From: an uncultured Roseburia sp.
GTDB taxonomy: Bacteria; Bacillota; Clostridia; Lachnospirales; Lachnospiraceae
Reading direction: 5' to 3'
Assembly: GCA_944380515.1 (NCBI GenBank)
Contig: CALWHT010000011.1
Coordinates: 1 to 64,000, forward strand
DNA length: 64,000 nucleotides
A model generated the notes under the pieces. It was not told where the DNA came from. It saw only the letters and a list, made by a program, of their open reading frames with translations, and made no database searches. The position numbers and the translations under genes are program-made. Positions 34,679 to 43,759 of the stretch are shown here, piece after piece (the stretch's first letter is position 1; the number at the start of each line of letters is the position of its first letter).

Positions 34679-36184
34679 ATGAGCAATAATGACTATAGAG
34701 AAGTAATCGACGAGGAAGAAAAGACGCCCGGAACGGATGAGACTGCCGGGGAACAGGAGAAAAAAGAGCTTTCCGCAGCGGAAAAGAAGGAAGATAACGA
34801 GCCGGAATATGAAGACATTTGTTATATCTGCCGCAGACCGGAGCACATCGCGGGGAAGATGATTAAAATTCCGAACAATATCTGTATCTGTCAGGACTGC
34901 ATGCAGAAGACCTTTGACAGCATGAACGGCTCCGGCTTTTCCATGGATGATATGATGAATATGAACATGGGAAAGATGCCGAACATCAGCATGATTAATC
35001 TTTCCGATTTGCAGGGCTTTGTGCCGAACAATCAAAAGCTCAAGAAGAAAAAGCCAAAGGAAAAAGCGCAGCCGGAGATTGATATCCGGCAGATTCCCGC
35101 GCCACATAAAATCAAGGCATCGTTGGATGAGTACGTAGTAGGGCAGGAGCATGCGAAAAAGGTCATGTCCGTAGCCGTTTATAATCATTATAAGAGAATT
35201 GCGTCGGAGTCAAAGGACGACATCGAAATCGAGAAGTCCAATATGCTTATGATAGGGCCGACCGGAAGCGGCAAGACGTATCTGGTTAAGACGCTGGCGC
35301 GCCTTTTGGATGTGCCGCTGGCAATTACGGACGCAACGTCCCTGACGGAGGCGGGCTATATCGGCGACGATATCGAAAGCGTGGTCAGCAAGCTGCTTGC
35401 GGCGGCCGACAACGATGTGGAGCGCGCCGAGCACGGTATTATTTTCATTGATGAGATTGATAAGATTGCCAAAAAGCGCAACACGAACCAGAGAGATGTC
35501 AGCGGAGAGTCTGTGCAGCAGGGAATGCTAAAGCTGCTGGAGGGCGCCGAGGTGGAGGTGCCTGTGGGCGCGAGCAGTAAAAATGCCATGGTGCCGATGA
35601 CGATTGTGAACACCAAAAACATTCTTTTTATCTGCGGCGGAGCATTCCCGGATCTGGAGGATATTATCAAGGAGCGGCTCAACAAGGCGGCGTCCATCGG
35701 TTTCCGCGCTGATTTGAAGGATAAATATGATGATGACGAGAATATCTTACAGAAGGTAACCGTGGAGGATGTGCGCAAGTTCGGTATGATACCGGAGTTT
35801 TTGGGGCGTCTCCCCATCATGTTTACGCTTGATGCGCTCACGGAGGATATGCTGGTGCGCATTTTAAAAGAGCCGAAAAACGCGATTTTAAAGCAGTATC
35901 AGAAGCTTCTGGAGATGGATGAGGTGAAGCTGGAATTCGAAGATGACGCGCTGGCGGCAATCGCGAAACAGGCGAAGGAAAAGAAGGTCGGCGCCCGCGC
36001 GCTGCGCGCTATCATCGAGGATTTCATGCTGGATATCATGTATGAGATACCAAAGGATGACAGCATCGGCATGGTGACGATTACAAAGGATTACGTGGAG
36101 AAGAAAGGCGGACCGATCATTACGCTGCGCGGCTGTGTCGGGATTGAACAGAAAACTCCTCCGCAGATTGCGGCGGGTGTATAA
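34679..36184 (+). CDS. divergent ClpX-type AAA+ unfoldase
   Basis: A 501-aa ClpX-like protein; typical ClpX has about 420. A 45-residue acidic tail precedes the zinc-binding motif CYIC...CQDC (about 48-73), then comes a Met-rich segment (about 84-103). The AAA+ core has GPTGSGKTYL (about 190), FIDEIDKIAKK, the GYIGDD pore loop in place of GYVG, and a conserved IGF tripeptide for ClpP docking (SIGF). The RKH pore loop is absent: the equivalent region reads ASSKNAMVPM. It is therefore probably ClpP-competent but with altered substrate entry. ATG 34679 follows GAGG. A canonical ClpX may exist elsewhere. Confidence 0.85.
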   Translation: MSNNDYREVIDEEEKTPGTDETAGEQEKKELSAAEKKEDNEPEYEDICYICRRPEHIAGKMIKIPNNICICQDCMQKTFDSMNGSGFSMDDMMNMNMGKMPNISMINLSDLQGFVPNNQKLKKKKPKEKAQPEIDIRQIPAPHKIKASLDEYVVGQEHAKKVMSVAVYNHYKRIASESKDDIEIEKSNMLMIGPTGSGKTYLVKTLARLLDVPLAITDATSLTEAGYIGDDIESVVSKLLAAADNDVERAEHGIIFIDEIDKIAKKRNTNQRDVSGESVQQGMLKLLEGAEVEVPVGASSKNAMVPMTIVNTKNILFICGGAFPDLEDIIKERLNKAASIGFRADLKDKYDDDENILQKVTVEDVRKFGMIPEFLGRLPIMFTLDALTEDMLVRILKEPKNAILKQYQKLLEMDEVKLEFEDDALAAIAKQAKEKKVGARALRAIIEDFMLDIMYEIPKDDSIGMVTITKDYVEKKGGPIITLRGCVGIEQKTPPQIAAGV

Positions 36185-36229
36185 AACATAAGCTCCGGCC
36201 CGTTGAAACAGCAGGGCTGGCATAAAATC

Positions 36230-36277
36230 AAAAACTCCGGCATCTATTAGTAAGTGAATAGATAACCGGAGTTTTTT
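36230..36277 (+). terminator. terminator-like hairpin containing the ribosome binding site of the next gene
   Basis: AAAACTCCGG (36231-36240) pairs with CCGGAGTTTT, followed by T residues up to 36277; inner arms ATCTATT/AATAGAT extend the stem. The next gene's GGAG (36268-36271) lies in the 3' arm and its ATG begins at 36278, directly after the T run. Confidence 0.8.
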
Positions 36278-37963
36278 ATGGCTGATTGCGAAGAACAGGT
36301 GTATTCCAACGACTATTTTGATTTTATCATTCCCTACGGGGAAGTAACGCAGTTTCCCGTAGGGGGCGCATGTATCCAGCGGATTGACGAGGATTATGAT
36401 ACGCTGTATTACCCGCGCGAGGGGCTGCCGCCGCTTCGGCTGGACGATTACACATACCAGGAAATACCCAAATGCTACGGGCTTTTGGATCAGACCGCGC
36501 TGGAGGTCTCCGGCATCTTAAGGATGCAGAACCAGCCAATCCTGGATTTAAAGGGACGGGGGGTGCTGGTGGGATTTATTGATACGGGCATCGACTATAC
36601 GAATCCCCTGTTTCAAAATTCGGACGGGACCACCCGGATTGTGCGCATCTGGGATCAGACAGTGCGGGAGGGAGAGCCGCCGGAAGGAATTTTTTACGGC
36701 AGCGAATACCGGGATAAACAGATTAATGAAGCGCTCGCGTCGGAAAATCCGTATGAGCTTGTGCCGTCAAGGGACGAAAACGGGCATGGCACCTTTTTGG
36801 CGGGAGTGGCGTGCGGCGGGGAGGATATACCGAACGACTTTATCGGCGCGGCTCCCCAGGCGGATATTGCAGTGGTGAAATTAAAGGAGGCAAAGCCATA
36901 TCTGCGGGAATTTTTTTTCCTGAAGGAAGATGTACCGGTCTACCAGGAAAACGATATTATGATGGCGGTGTCCTATTTAAACCAACTTGCCAATATCCGC
37001 AACCAGCCGCTTGTGATATGCCTTGCGCTTGGGAATAATATGGGAAATCACGGCCGGGACGGACATTTATCCGCCTATCTGAACGATATCTGTACCCGCA
37101 GAAGGCGCTCGATAGTCACAGCGACCGGAAATGAGGCAAATACCAGACACCATTTCCAGGGAAGAATCGTGGGCGAGATGGAGCATGAGGATGCGGAAAT
37201 CAGCGTGGAAGATGAGATGGAGGGCTTTTTCGTGGAATTGTGGGCGGATGCTCCGGAGCTGTACGCGGTTGCCATTATTTCTCCCTCCGGCGAGCAGATT
37301 CCCAAAATCCCGGTGCGCACCGGAACGTCGGGAGAATACAATTTTGTGTTTGAGGGGACCACGATCTCCGTGGATTATCGGCTTGAGACACTTGAGACGG
37401 CGAGCCAGCTTATTTATTTCCGTTTTATCAGACCTGCCAAGGGACTTTGGACGATTCGGGTGTTCCCGCAGGTGACCGTGACCGGCAATTATCACATGTG
37501 GCTGCCGCTCGAGCAGGTGACGCTTGGGAGAGTGCTTTTCCTGCGTTCCAGTCCCGAGGTCACGCTGACCAATCCGGGCACGTCAAGACAGGTTATCACG
37601 GTGGGAGGCTACCGTGTGTCGGACCGCAGCATATATACGGATTCCGGACGGGGCTATACGACCTCGGGAGAAATAAAACCCGATTTTGTGGCGCCTGCCG
37701 TAGATATATACGGGCCGGGGCTGCGGAAGAATTATCTTACCTTTACGGGGACCAGCGCGGCCGCGGCCATTACTGCCGGAGCGTGCGCCCAGGTGATGCA
37801 GTGGGCGCTGGTAGAGCGCAACAGCCCGGGACTGTCGAATGCCGGCATCAAAAATATGCTCATCCGGGGAGCGCAGAGACCGGACAGCCGCGCCTACCCC
37901 AACCGGGAATGGGGCTACGGAACCCTGGATGTCTATCAGGCCTTTGCCAATATACGGATGTGA
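36278..37963 (+). CDS. subtilisin-like serine protease, CspB-type germination protease
   Basis: A 561-aa S8-family protease. The Asp motif is GFIDTGIDYTNP (about 107), the His motif NGHGTFLAGVACG (about 169), and the Ser motif TGTSAAAAITAG near residue 490, so the triad is complete. An insert between His and Ser motifs (about 290-410) looks like the beta-rich jelly-roll domain of Clostridium Csp proteases. There is no signal peptide. CspB cleaves pro-SleC to start cortex breakdown at germination; membership here is judged from length, triad context and insert. The start lies directly behind a terminator-like hairpin that holds its ribosome binding site. Confidence 0.85.
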   Translation: MADCEEQVYSNDYFDFIIPYGEVTQFPVGGACIQRIDEDYDTLYYPREGLPPLRLDDYTYQEIPKCYGLLDQTALEVSGILRMQNQPILDLKGRGVLVGFIDTGIDYTNPLFQNSDGTTRIVRIWDQTVREGEPPEGIFYGSEYRDKQINEALASENPYELVPSRDENGHGTFLAGVACGGEDIPNDFIGAAPQADIAVVKLKEAKPYLREFFFLKEDVPVYQENDIMMAVSYLNQLANIRNQPLVICLALGNNMGNHGRDGHLSAYLNDICTRRRRSIVTATGNEANTRHHFQGRIVGEMEHEDAEISVEDEMEGFFVELWADAPELYAVAIISPSGEQIPKIPVRTGTSGEYNFVFEGTTISVDYRLETLETASQLIYFRFIRPAKGLWTIRVFPQVTVTGNYHMWLPLEQVTLGRVLFLRSSPEVTLTNPGTSRQVITVGGYRVSDRSIYTDSGRGYTTSGEIKPDFVAPAVDIYGPGLRKNYLTFTGTSAAAAITAGACAQVMQWALVERNSPGLSNAGIKNMLIRGAQRPDSRAYPNREWGYGTLDVYQAFANIRM

Positions 37964-38111
37964 ATATGAAAAAATACATCACAAATTTTTCATAGAAGTT
38001 TAAGATTCTTTTGTGGATGGATATGGTACAATTTCAACGGGCGTTTTTATGCACAGGTACTGTGTTTTGTGCAATGCGTAAAAGAAAACCGGATACAAAG
38101 GAGAAGAAGAT

Positions 38112-38780
38112 ATGGAGTACATGGATATAGAGACGGTCAAGGAGCTGGATGACATTTTTAAGGATGTTGAGGAATTACAAAAATTCCGATGTCTGATGAT
38201 GCAATATGAATGTGCCATGCTGGAGGTCAAGACAAAGCTGGATGTGCTGAACACGGAGCTTTCTGTTCAGAACAGCAGAAACCCCATTGAATCCATCAAA
38301 TGCCGCATCAAGGAGCCGGACAGCATCATGAATAAAATGAAGCGGCTGGAGGTTCCGTTTACGGTGAAAAACATTGAGAAAAACTTAAATGATATTGCGG
38401 GGCTTCGGGTTATCTGCTCTTTTCCGGACGATATTTATACGCTGGTGGACTATCTGGTAAAGCAGGATGATATCCGCCTGATTCAGAAAAAAGACTACAT
38501 CAAAAACCCGAAGCCGAACGGCTACCGCAGCCTTCATCTGATTCTCGAAGTCCCGATTTTTTTGACAAAAGAGAAAAAAATGATGCGTGTGGAGGTACAG
38601 TTCCGCACGATTGCCATGGATTTCTGGGCGAGCCTGGAGCATAAGCTCAAATACAAAAAGGATATTGAAAATGCCGAGGTGATTTCTCAGGATTTATATT
38701 TCTGTGCCGAGCTGATATCCCAGCTTGACGGAAGGATGCAGCAGATTCGCAGGCGGCTGGAGGAAAAAAAAGAAATTTAG
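38112..38780 (+). CDS. small alarmone synthetase (second copy in the window)
   Basis: A 222-aa RelA/SpoT synthetase-only protein, related to that at 6032-6691. Shared features are RIKEPDSIMNKMKRL, DIAGLRVICSFPDDIY, NGYRSLHLIL, VEVQFRTIAMDFWASLEHK and a helical tail. There is no HD hydrolase domain. AAAGGAGAAG lies before ATG 38112; ATG 38121 is an alternative. An extended -10 (TGGTACAAT) lies near 38024-38032. It stands as a single gene between the protease and a GH2 enzyme. The two copies differ in many positions, so this is an old rather than recent duplication. Confidence 0.92.
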   Translation: MEYMDIETVKELDDIFKDVEELQKFRCLMMQYECAMLEVKTKLDVLNTELSVQNSRNPIESIKCRIKEPDSIMNKMKRLEVPFTVKNIEKNLNDIAGLRVICSFPDDIYTLVDYLVKQDDIRLIQKKDYIKNPKPNGYRSLHLILEVPIFLTKEKKMMRVEVQFRTIAMDFWASLEHKLKYKKDIENAEVISQDLYFCAELISQLDGRMQQIRRRLEEKKEI

Positions 38781-38845
38781 CCGTTTCGTATATTTGCCGG
38801 ACTTCTGTCAGACAATAGGATTAATGGGACAGAAGGAGGAGAGCT

Positions 38846-41143
38846 TTGAGAGTCGTAACAAATCTGAATGAAAACTGGTTTTTTACAAAAGAACATACAG
38901 ACGCGCCGCAGCGCATGCCGAAGGAGGGATCGGGAGCCGGATGGGAAAGAGTCAGTCTTCCGCATACCTGGAATGCCGTCGACGGACAGGACGGGAGAGG
39001 GGAATACTACCGGGGAACCTGCTGGTATGTCAAAAGCCTTACGTTTCCGCCGCTCGTGGAGGGCTGCCGCGTATATGTGGAGGTTCCGGCGGCATCGCTT
39101 TCCGGGCGTATTTATATAAACGGGAAGGAGGCGGCGTATCATGAGGGAGGTTATTCGACCTTCCGTGCCGATGTGACGGATTTTTTAAGACAGGGAGAAG
39201 AAAATGTCCTTGCCATAGAAGTGGATAACAGTCCGGGGGACGTGATTTATCCGATGAACGCCGATTTTACCTTTTACGGAGGGCTGTATCGGGGTGTCAA
39301 TCTGATTACGGTACCCGGTACGCATTTTGACCTGGATTTTTATGGTTCCGTGGGATTTATGGCAACCCCGTTTGTTCTGGAGGACGGCCGTGCCAAAATT
39401 GAGACCAAAGCCTGGATTGTCAGGGCCTGTGAGGATTATACCGTGCGGTATCAGCTCATTGACGCGGACGGGAAGGTCGTTGTGGAAACATGGCGTCCGT
39501 CAGAAGAGCCGGATACGGAGCTTTATCTGGAGGAGCCGCATTTGTGGCAGGGAGTATTGGATCCTTATCTTTATACCTGCAAAGCGACGCTGGTAAGAAG
39601 AAATGAAACGGTGGATGAGGTGTCGGTGCGTATCGGAATCCGCAGCTTCCACGTGGATCCGCAGAAGGGTTTTTTCCTGAACGGAAAGCCTATGATGCTG
39701 CGGGGCGTGTCGCGGCATCAGGACAGACTTTATAAAGGAAATGCGCTGACAAAGGAGGAGCATTACGAGGACGCCGCTATCATCCGGGAGGTGGGAGCGA
39801 ATACGGTGCGTCTTGCCCACTACCAGCACAGCCAGGATTTTTATGATGCCTGTGATGAGTACGGCTTTATCGTGTGGGCGGAAATCCCCTATATCAGTAT
39901 TCAGAGTGATAATCCGGCAGCGCATGAAAACTGTATTTCTCAGATGAAGGAGCTGATTTACCAGAATTACAATCATCCGTCCATCTGCTTTTGGGGAATT
40001 TCCAACGAGATTACCATCGGAGGGGAAAAGCCCGGCGTTGTGGAGAACCATGAGGAATTAAACCGGCTGGTCAAGGAGATTGACCCCACCAGGCTGACGA
40101 CGATTGCCCACGTGAGCATGCTGCCGCAGGAGAGTAAGCTGCATGAAATCACGGACGTTGAGGCGTATAACCATTATTTCGGATGGTACGGGGGCAGCTA
40201 TACGGACAATGAAAAATGGCTGGACGATTATCACGCAAAGTATCCGAACCGCTGTATCGGGCTGTCGGAATACGGCGCGGAGGGAATTATCACCTACCAG
40301 CCCGACGAGGCAAAATGCCGTGATTATTCGGAGCGCTATCAGGCGGAATATCACGAGCACATGGCAAAGATACTGATGGAGCGTCCCTGGATATGGGCGA
40401 GCCATGTCTGGAATATGTTTGACTTCGGCTGTGCGGCGCGTGACGAGGGCGGTGTGGCCGGAAGAAATAACAAGGGGCTTGTGACACTGGACCGCCAAAT
40501 CAAAAAAGAAGCGTTTTATGTGTATAAGGCATATTGGAGCAGGGAGCCGTTTGTCTATCTGTGCGGCAGGCGCTACGCAAAAAGAGCGGGAGATACAACG
40601 ACCATAAAGGTCTATTCCAATGAGCCGCAGGTCAGCCTGTATGTAGGCGGCAAGTTTTTTGAAACAAAAACGGCGGATAAGATTTTTGTGTTTGAGGGAG
40701 TGCCGCTGTCGGAGGGTTTTACCGGAATTACGGTCAGAGCGGGAGAATGTACCGATGGCTTTACCATTCAAAAGGCCGCGGAAAAACCGGCCGTCTATAC
40801 GCTTAAGGAGGAGGATGACGGGCTGACGGAGGGCGTTGCCAACTGGTTTGACGCGCTTGCCGCCGAGGCTGCAAACGCGCCGAAGGAGCTTGCGTTTCCG
40901 GAAGGGTATTTCTCGATTCGCTCGAAGGTCAGAGATTTGCTCGAAAACGAGGAGGCCTACCAGATTGTCTATAAGATGTTTTACCGGGCGAGCGGCATGA
41001 AGATGAAAAAAGGAATGCTCGGCATGTTCGGAGGAAAGACGTTGGAGGAGTTGTTTGAGACCGCGGGGGGCATGAGTGGGAAAGAGCTGCCCGAGAATTT
41101 CCTTGGTCTTGTGAACCGGGAATTAAATAAAATCAAACAATAG
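38846..41143 (+). CDS. glycoside hydrolase family 2 (beta-galactosidase type)
   Basis: A 765-aa cytoplasmic GH2 enzyme starting at TTG 38846 with AAGGAGGAGAG upstream. A sugar-binding domain (about 1-165), an Ig-like domain (about 170-265) and the TIM barrel (about 270-560) are in the usual order. MLRGVSRHQD opens the barrel; the acid/base Glu lies in WGISNEIT and the nucleophile in LSEYGAEG. A C-terminal region with a basic Met-rich stretch (KMKKGMLGMFGG) closes the protein. No signal peptide. Beta-galactosidase is the likeliest activity; beta-glucuronidase or mannosidase cannot be excluded by eye. Confidence 0.88.
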   Translation: MRVVTNLNENWFFTKEHTDAPQRMPKEGSGAGWERVSLPHTWNAVDGQDGRGEYYRGTCWYVKSLTFPPLVEGCRVYVEVPAASLSGRIYINGKEAAYHEGGYSTFRADVTDFLRQGEENVLAIEVDNSPGDVIYPMNADFTFYGGLYRGVNLITVPGTHFDLDFYGSVGFMATPFVLEDGRAKIETKAWIVRACEDYTVRYQLIDADGKVVVETWRPSEEPDTELYLEEPHLWQGVLDPYLYTCKATLVRRNETVDEVSVRIGIRSFHVDPQKGFFLNGKPMMLRGVSRHQDRLYKGNALTKEEHYEDAAIIREVGANTVRLAHYQHSQDFYDACDEYGFIVWAEIPYISIQSDNPAAHENCISQMKELIYQNYNHPSICFWGISNEITIGGEKPGVVENHEELNRLVKEIDPTRLTTIAHVSMLPQESKLHEITDVEAYNHYFGWYGGSYTDNEKWLDDYHAKYPNRCIGLSEYGAEGIITYQPDEAKCRDYSERYQAEYHEHMAKILMERPWIWASHVWNMFDFGCAARDEGGVAGRNNKGLVTLDRQIKKEAFYVYKAYWSREPFVYLCGRRYAKRAGDTTTIKVYSNEPQVSLYVGGKFFETKTADKIFVFEGVPLSEGFTGITVRAGECTDGFTIQKAAEKPAVYTLKEEDDGLTEGVANWFDALAAEAANAPKELAFPEGYFSIRSKVRDLLENEEAYQIVYKMFYRASGMKMKKGMLGMFGGKTLEELFETAGGMSGKELPENFLGLVNRELNKIKQ

Positions 41144-41161
41144 CGCCGATGATGGAAAACA

Positions 41162-41203
41162 GGGGATGTCCCGGATGCGAAACCGCATCCGGAACATCCC
41201 CTT
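41162..41203. terminator. strong hairpin between convergent genes
   Basis: GGGGATGT-CC-GGATGCG and CGCATCC-GG-ACATCCCC form a nearly perfect stem with an AAAC loop. T runs are weak on both sides (TTGCTTTG and TGTTTTCC), so efficiency is uncertain. Confidence 0.7.
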
Positions 41204-41234
41204 GCTTTGTGTTTATCCGAAAAATGCTTACGAT

Positions 41235-43010
41235 TTAAATCACATGGTATTCCTTAAGCAGCTTTTCGATGTCGGTACCCTGGATTTTCTTTAACGCTTC
41301 CTTTAGGGCGATTCGTTCCTTCAGCCCGAGATTCATATCGGTTAAGCCCTTTCCGTCCCGCAGTTTTACCGTTGCGTCAAGAAGACAGCGGATATCATAG
41401 ACACTTCCCCATACCTCGGGAACGCCGCGGTCGATGTTCAGCAGGGTGTAAACCGCCTCCATACCGGTGCGGATGGAATATTCCGTCGTAAATATCGTGT
41501 CGCGCACAGTTTCCGCAAACTGTCCGAGAAAAGCGAAGTTTACGGCGCCCTCCGGTACGACCGCGGGGCGGTCGCCTGCCTCGCGCGGCATGAAAAACGC
41601 GGTGATATAGGGCATCATACAGGGCACGGTATTGGCACTGTTTTCGGCAAGCTCCTCAATCTGATCCTCCGGAACCCCGATGTGATAAAGCCATTCCATA
41701 CAGATTTCCTTTCCCGTACATTCACGCATCGTCTTTTTGACGTAGTTGCCGGGCTTATCGGAAAACAGACCGTAAATCCAGCCTACAAGCTGTCCCTTCG
41801 GCTGGCTGCGGAATTGGGGCTGACGGTTGAAGGTCCAGCTTAAAAGCCAGTTGGAATCCCTGGCGGTGACTATGCCTCCCGTAACAACCTTGCCGGAAAA
41901 CGGATCACGTTTACAGATATTCTGAACATAGGGCGGAATTTTGTCATCCAGTGTGGTTACGGTCGCGGACATCCAGTTGCTCTGCTCCGGATTGGAACAG
42001 AATTTATCGGGGTGCCCGAAGGACGGATCCTGTGCGGCAATTTTGCGCCACATATCCCAGCCGCCGCCTTCCTTCAATTCGGGCTTAAATTCTGCCGGCC
42101 GGTTTTGGCTGCCGAGACTGGAATTTTCCACACAGCCTCCGTTCGTGATATAGACCATGTCATCTTCGCTCAAATCAATCGATTCCTCCCGGCCGTCACG
42201 CAGGCATACAATCCGTTTCGCCGTTTTCTTTTCCGGTGTAATATCAAATTCTACATTTACGACCTGAACCCCATAGTGGAACTGCACATGATAGCTCTTT
42301 AAATACTCGATCATCGGGAGAATCATGGATTCATACTGATTGTATTTGGTAAAGCGAAGCGCCGTAAAGTCAGGAAGTCCCCCGATATGATGGATAAAGC
42401 GTTTGATATAAAGCTTCATTTCCAGAGCGCTGTGCCAGTTTTCAAAGGCGAACATGGTGCGCCAGTACAGCCAGAAATTGGAGTTTAACACCTCATCGTC
42501 AAACAGTTCGTCAATGCGCTTATTATATAACTCCTCGTCCGGCGTGAAAAACAGATGCATGATTTCCATGGCGCCTTTGTCGGAGAGCGCGAATTTTTTA
42601 TCGGTGTGGGCGTCCTCCCCGCGGTTTACGGTTGCGCGCATCAATGAAAAGTTAGGGTCCTCCTTATTCAGCCAGTAATATTCGTCGAGCACGGATACCC
42701 CCTCCGTTTCAATCGAGGGAATCGAGCGGAACAAATCCCACATACACTCAAAATGATTATCCATCTCGCGTCCGCCGCGCATCACAAAGCCGCGGTCCGG
42801 GAATTCATATCCGTCGCAGGCGCCGCCCGGAAGCTGCTCCTTTTCCAGAATATGAATGCGATCGCCTTTCATCTGACCGTCACGTACCAAAAAGCACGCC
42901 GCGGCCAGAGCGGCAAGGCCGGAACCTACAATATAAGCCGATTTTGTATCGACGCCCGCCGGCTTTTTCGGGCGGGCAAACGCTTCATAGTTACCACTGC
43001 TGTAATACAT
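41235..43010 (-). CDS. ohyA: oleate hydratase (MCRA family)
   Basis: A 591-aa FAD enzyme that hydrates the cis-9 double bond of unsaturated fatty acids to 10-hydroxy acids. The N-terminal YIVGSGLAALAAACFLVRDG is the FAD Rossmann loop, followed by LEKEQLPGGACDG and the family-typical RGGREMDNHFECMWDL, ITNGGCVENSSLG and TTEYSIRTGMEAVY. Length is normal. It lies downstream of a TetR gene on the same strand. Its ribosome binding site falls in an inverted repeat (43017-43055), and an upstream palindrome overlaps the likely -10. Confidence 0.95.
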   Translation of the reverse strand: MYYSSGNYEAFARPKKPAGVDTKSAYIVGSGLAALAAACFLVRDGQMKGDRIHILEKEQLPGGACDGYEFPDRGFVMRGGREMDNHFECMWDLFRSIPSIETEGVSVLDEYYWLNKEDPNFSLMRATVNRGEDAHTDKKFALSDKGAMEIMHLFFTPDEELYNKRIDELFDDEVLNSNFWLYWRTMFAFENWHSALEMKLYIKRFIHHIGGLPDFTALRFTKYNQYESMILPMIEYLKSYHVQFHYGVQVVNVEFDITPEKKTAKRIVCLRDGREESIDLSEDDMVYITNGGCVENSSLGSQNRPAEFKPELKEGGGWDMWRKIAAQDPSFGHPDKFCSNPEQSNWMSATVTTLDDKIPPYVQNICKRDPFSGKVVTGGIVTARDSNWLLSWTFNRQPQFRSQPKGQLVGWIYGLFSDKPGNYVKKTMRECTGKEICMEWLYHIGVPEDQIEELAENSANTVPCMMPYITAFFMPREAGDRPAVVPEGAVNFAFLGQFAETVRDTIFTTEYSIRTGMEAVYTLLNIDRGVPEVWGSVYDIRCLLDATVKLRDGKGLTDMNLGLKERIALKEALKKIQGTDIEKLLKEYHVI

Positions 43011-43016
43011 ATGCTC

Positions 43017-43062
43017 CTCCTGTCATCTGTAATTTGTTTCTTGTTATGACAGGAGTATAACA
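43017..43062 (-). promoter_or_regulatory. overlapping inverted repeats and extended -10 before oleate hydratase
   Basis: CTCCTGTCAT (43017-43026) and ATGACAGGAG (43046-43055) are perfect inverted copies; on the minus-strand mRNA the copy near the start contains the AGGAG ribosome binding site. TGTTAT-N9-ATAACA (43042-43062) overlaps TATACT with an upstream TG (43054-43062), a plausible extended -10 and TetR operator. Confidence 0.55.
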
Positions 43063-43063
43063 G

Positions 43064-43137
43064 ACCAAAATAAAAGAAAAAACAGACAAACATGCGGCCG
43101 TGTCTGATAATCCGGCATGGCCGCCGATTTGTCTGTT
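43064..43137 (-). terminator. terminator after the TetR gene
   Basis: AACAGACAAA (43081-43090) and TTTGTCTGTT (43128-43137) pair, with GCGGCC/GGCCGC inside. On the minus strand a T-rich run follows. Confidence 0.7.
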
Positions 43138-43163
43138 ATCCCGTTACCGGTTTATCGAACGAT

Positions 43164-43736
43164 TTACCATGTTTTGCTTAAGGCTGCGCTCCGTTCCAGG
43201 GAAAGGCGGATATTCCCGTCAAAAAGCCTGCCGACCTGGCGGATGACCTCCTCGGGGTTTTCCTTCATGCCGTGCTCTATCCAGTGGAGAACCATCTGTG
43301 TGAGCGCGCTTTGATAAAAGAAAGCGATCATTTTTTTGTCCTTCGTGGAGGCGGGAATGTCCTCGCTCATTTTTTCTACGTAACGCAGCATCACATTTCC
43401 GGCGACGGAGAAAATATATTCCTCTAACTCTTCCCTGCGAATGGAGTGATAAATATGGTAGATGGCCTTTTTGTTTTCCAGGGCAAAGCGCGCCGCCACA
43501 AGAAAGCTTTCCTCCCAGGAGAGCGTGTCGTTGTATTCGTCGATGACCTTTTGCAGCTCATTTTGGAAAATCTCCGTGATAATGCCATAGATGTCCGCGT
43601 AATAATAGTAAAAGGTGTTGCGGTTGATCTCACAGGCAGCCACCAGCTCCTTGACCGTAATTTTGTTCAGCGGTCGTTCGTTTAACATTGCCACAAACGT
43701 ATCCCGAATGATTTTTCTTGTATATTGCTGTGCCAT
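43164..43736 (-). CDS. TetR-family regulator
   Basis: A 190-aa TetR/AcrR-type repressor. The N-terminal HTH (about 3-50) reads TRKIIRDTFVAMLNERPLNKITVKELVAACEINRNTFYYYY, matching the DhaS-like branch. The C-terminal ligand domain is helical. ATG 43736 follows GGAGG; an ATG nine codons earlier is less likely. It lies just upstream of the oleate hydratase gene on the same strand and probably controls it in response to fatty acids; this is inferred from position and from the palindrome at 43042-43062. Confidence 0.87.
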   Translation of the reverse strand: MAQQYTRKIIRDTFVAMLNERPLNKITVKELVAACEINRNTFYYYYADIYGIITEIFQNELQKVIDEYNDTLSWEESFLVAARFALENKKAIYHIYHSIRREELEEYIFSVAGNVMLRYVEKMSEDIPASTKDKKMIAFFYQSALTQMVLHWIEHGMKENPEEVIRQVGRLFDGNIRLSLERSAALSKTW

Positions 43737-43759
43737 ACGCGGGAAACCTCCGATGTTTA

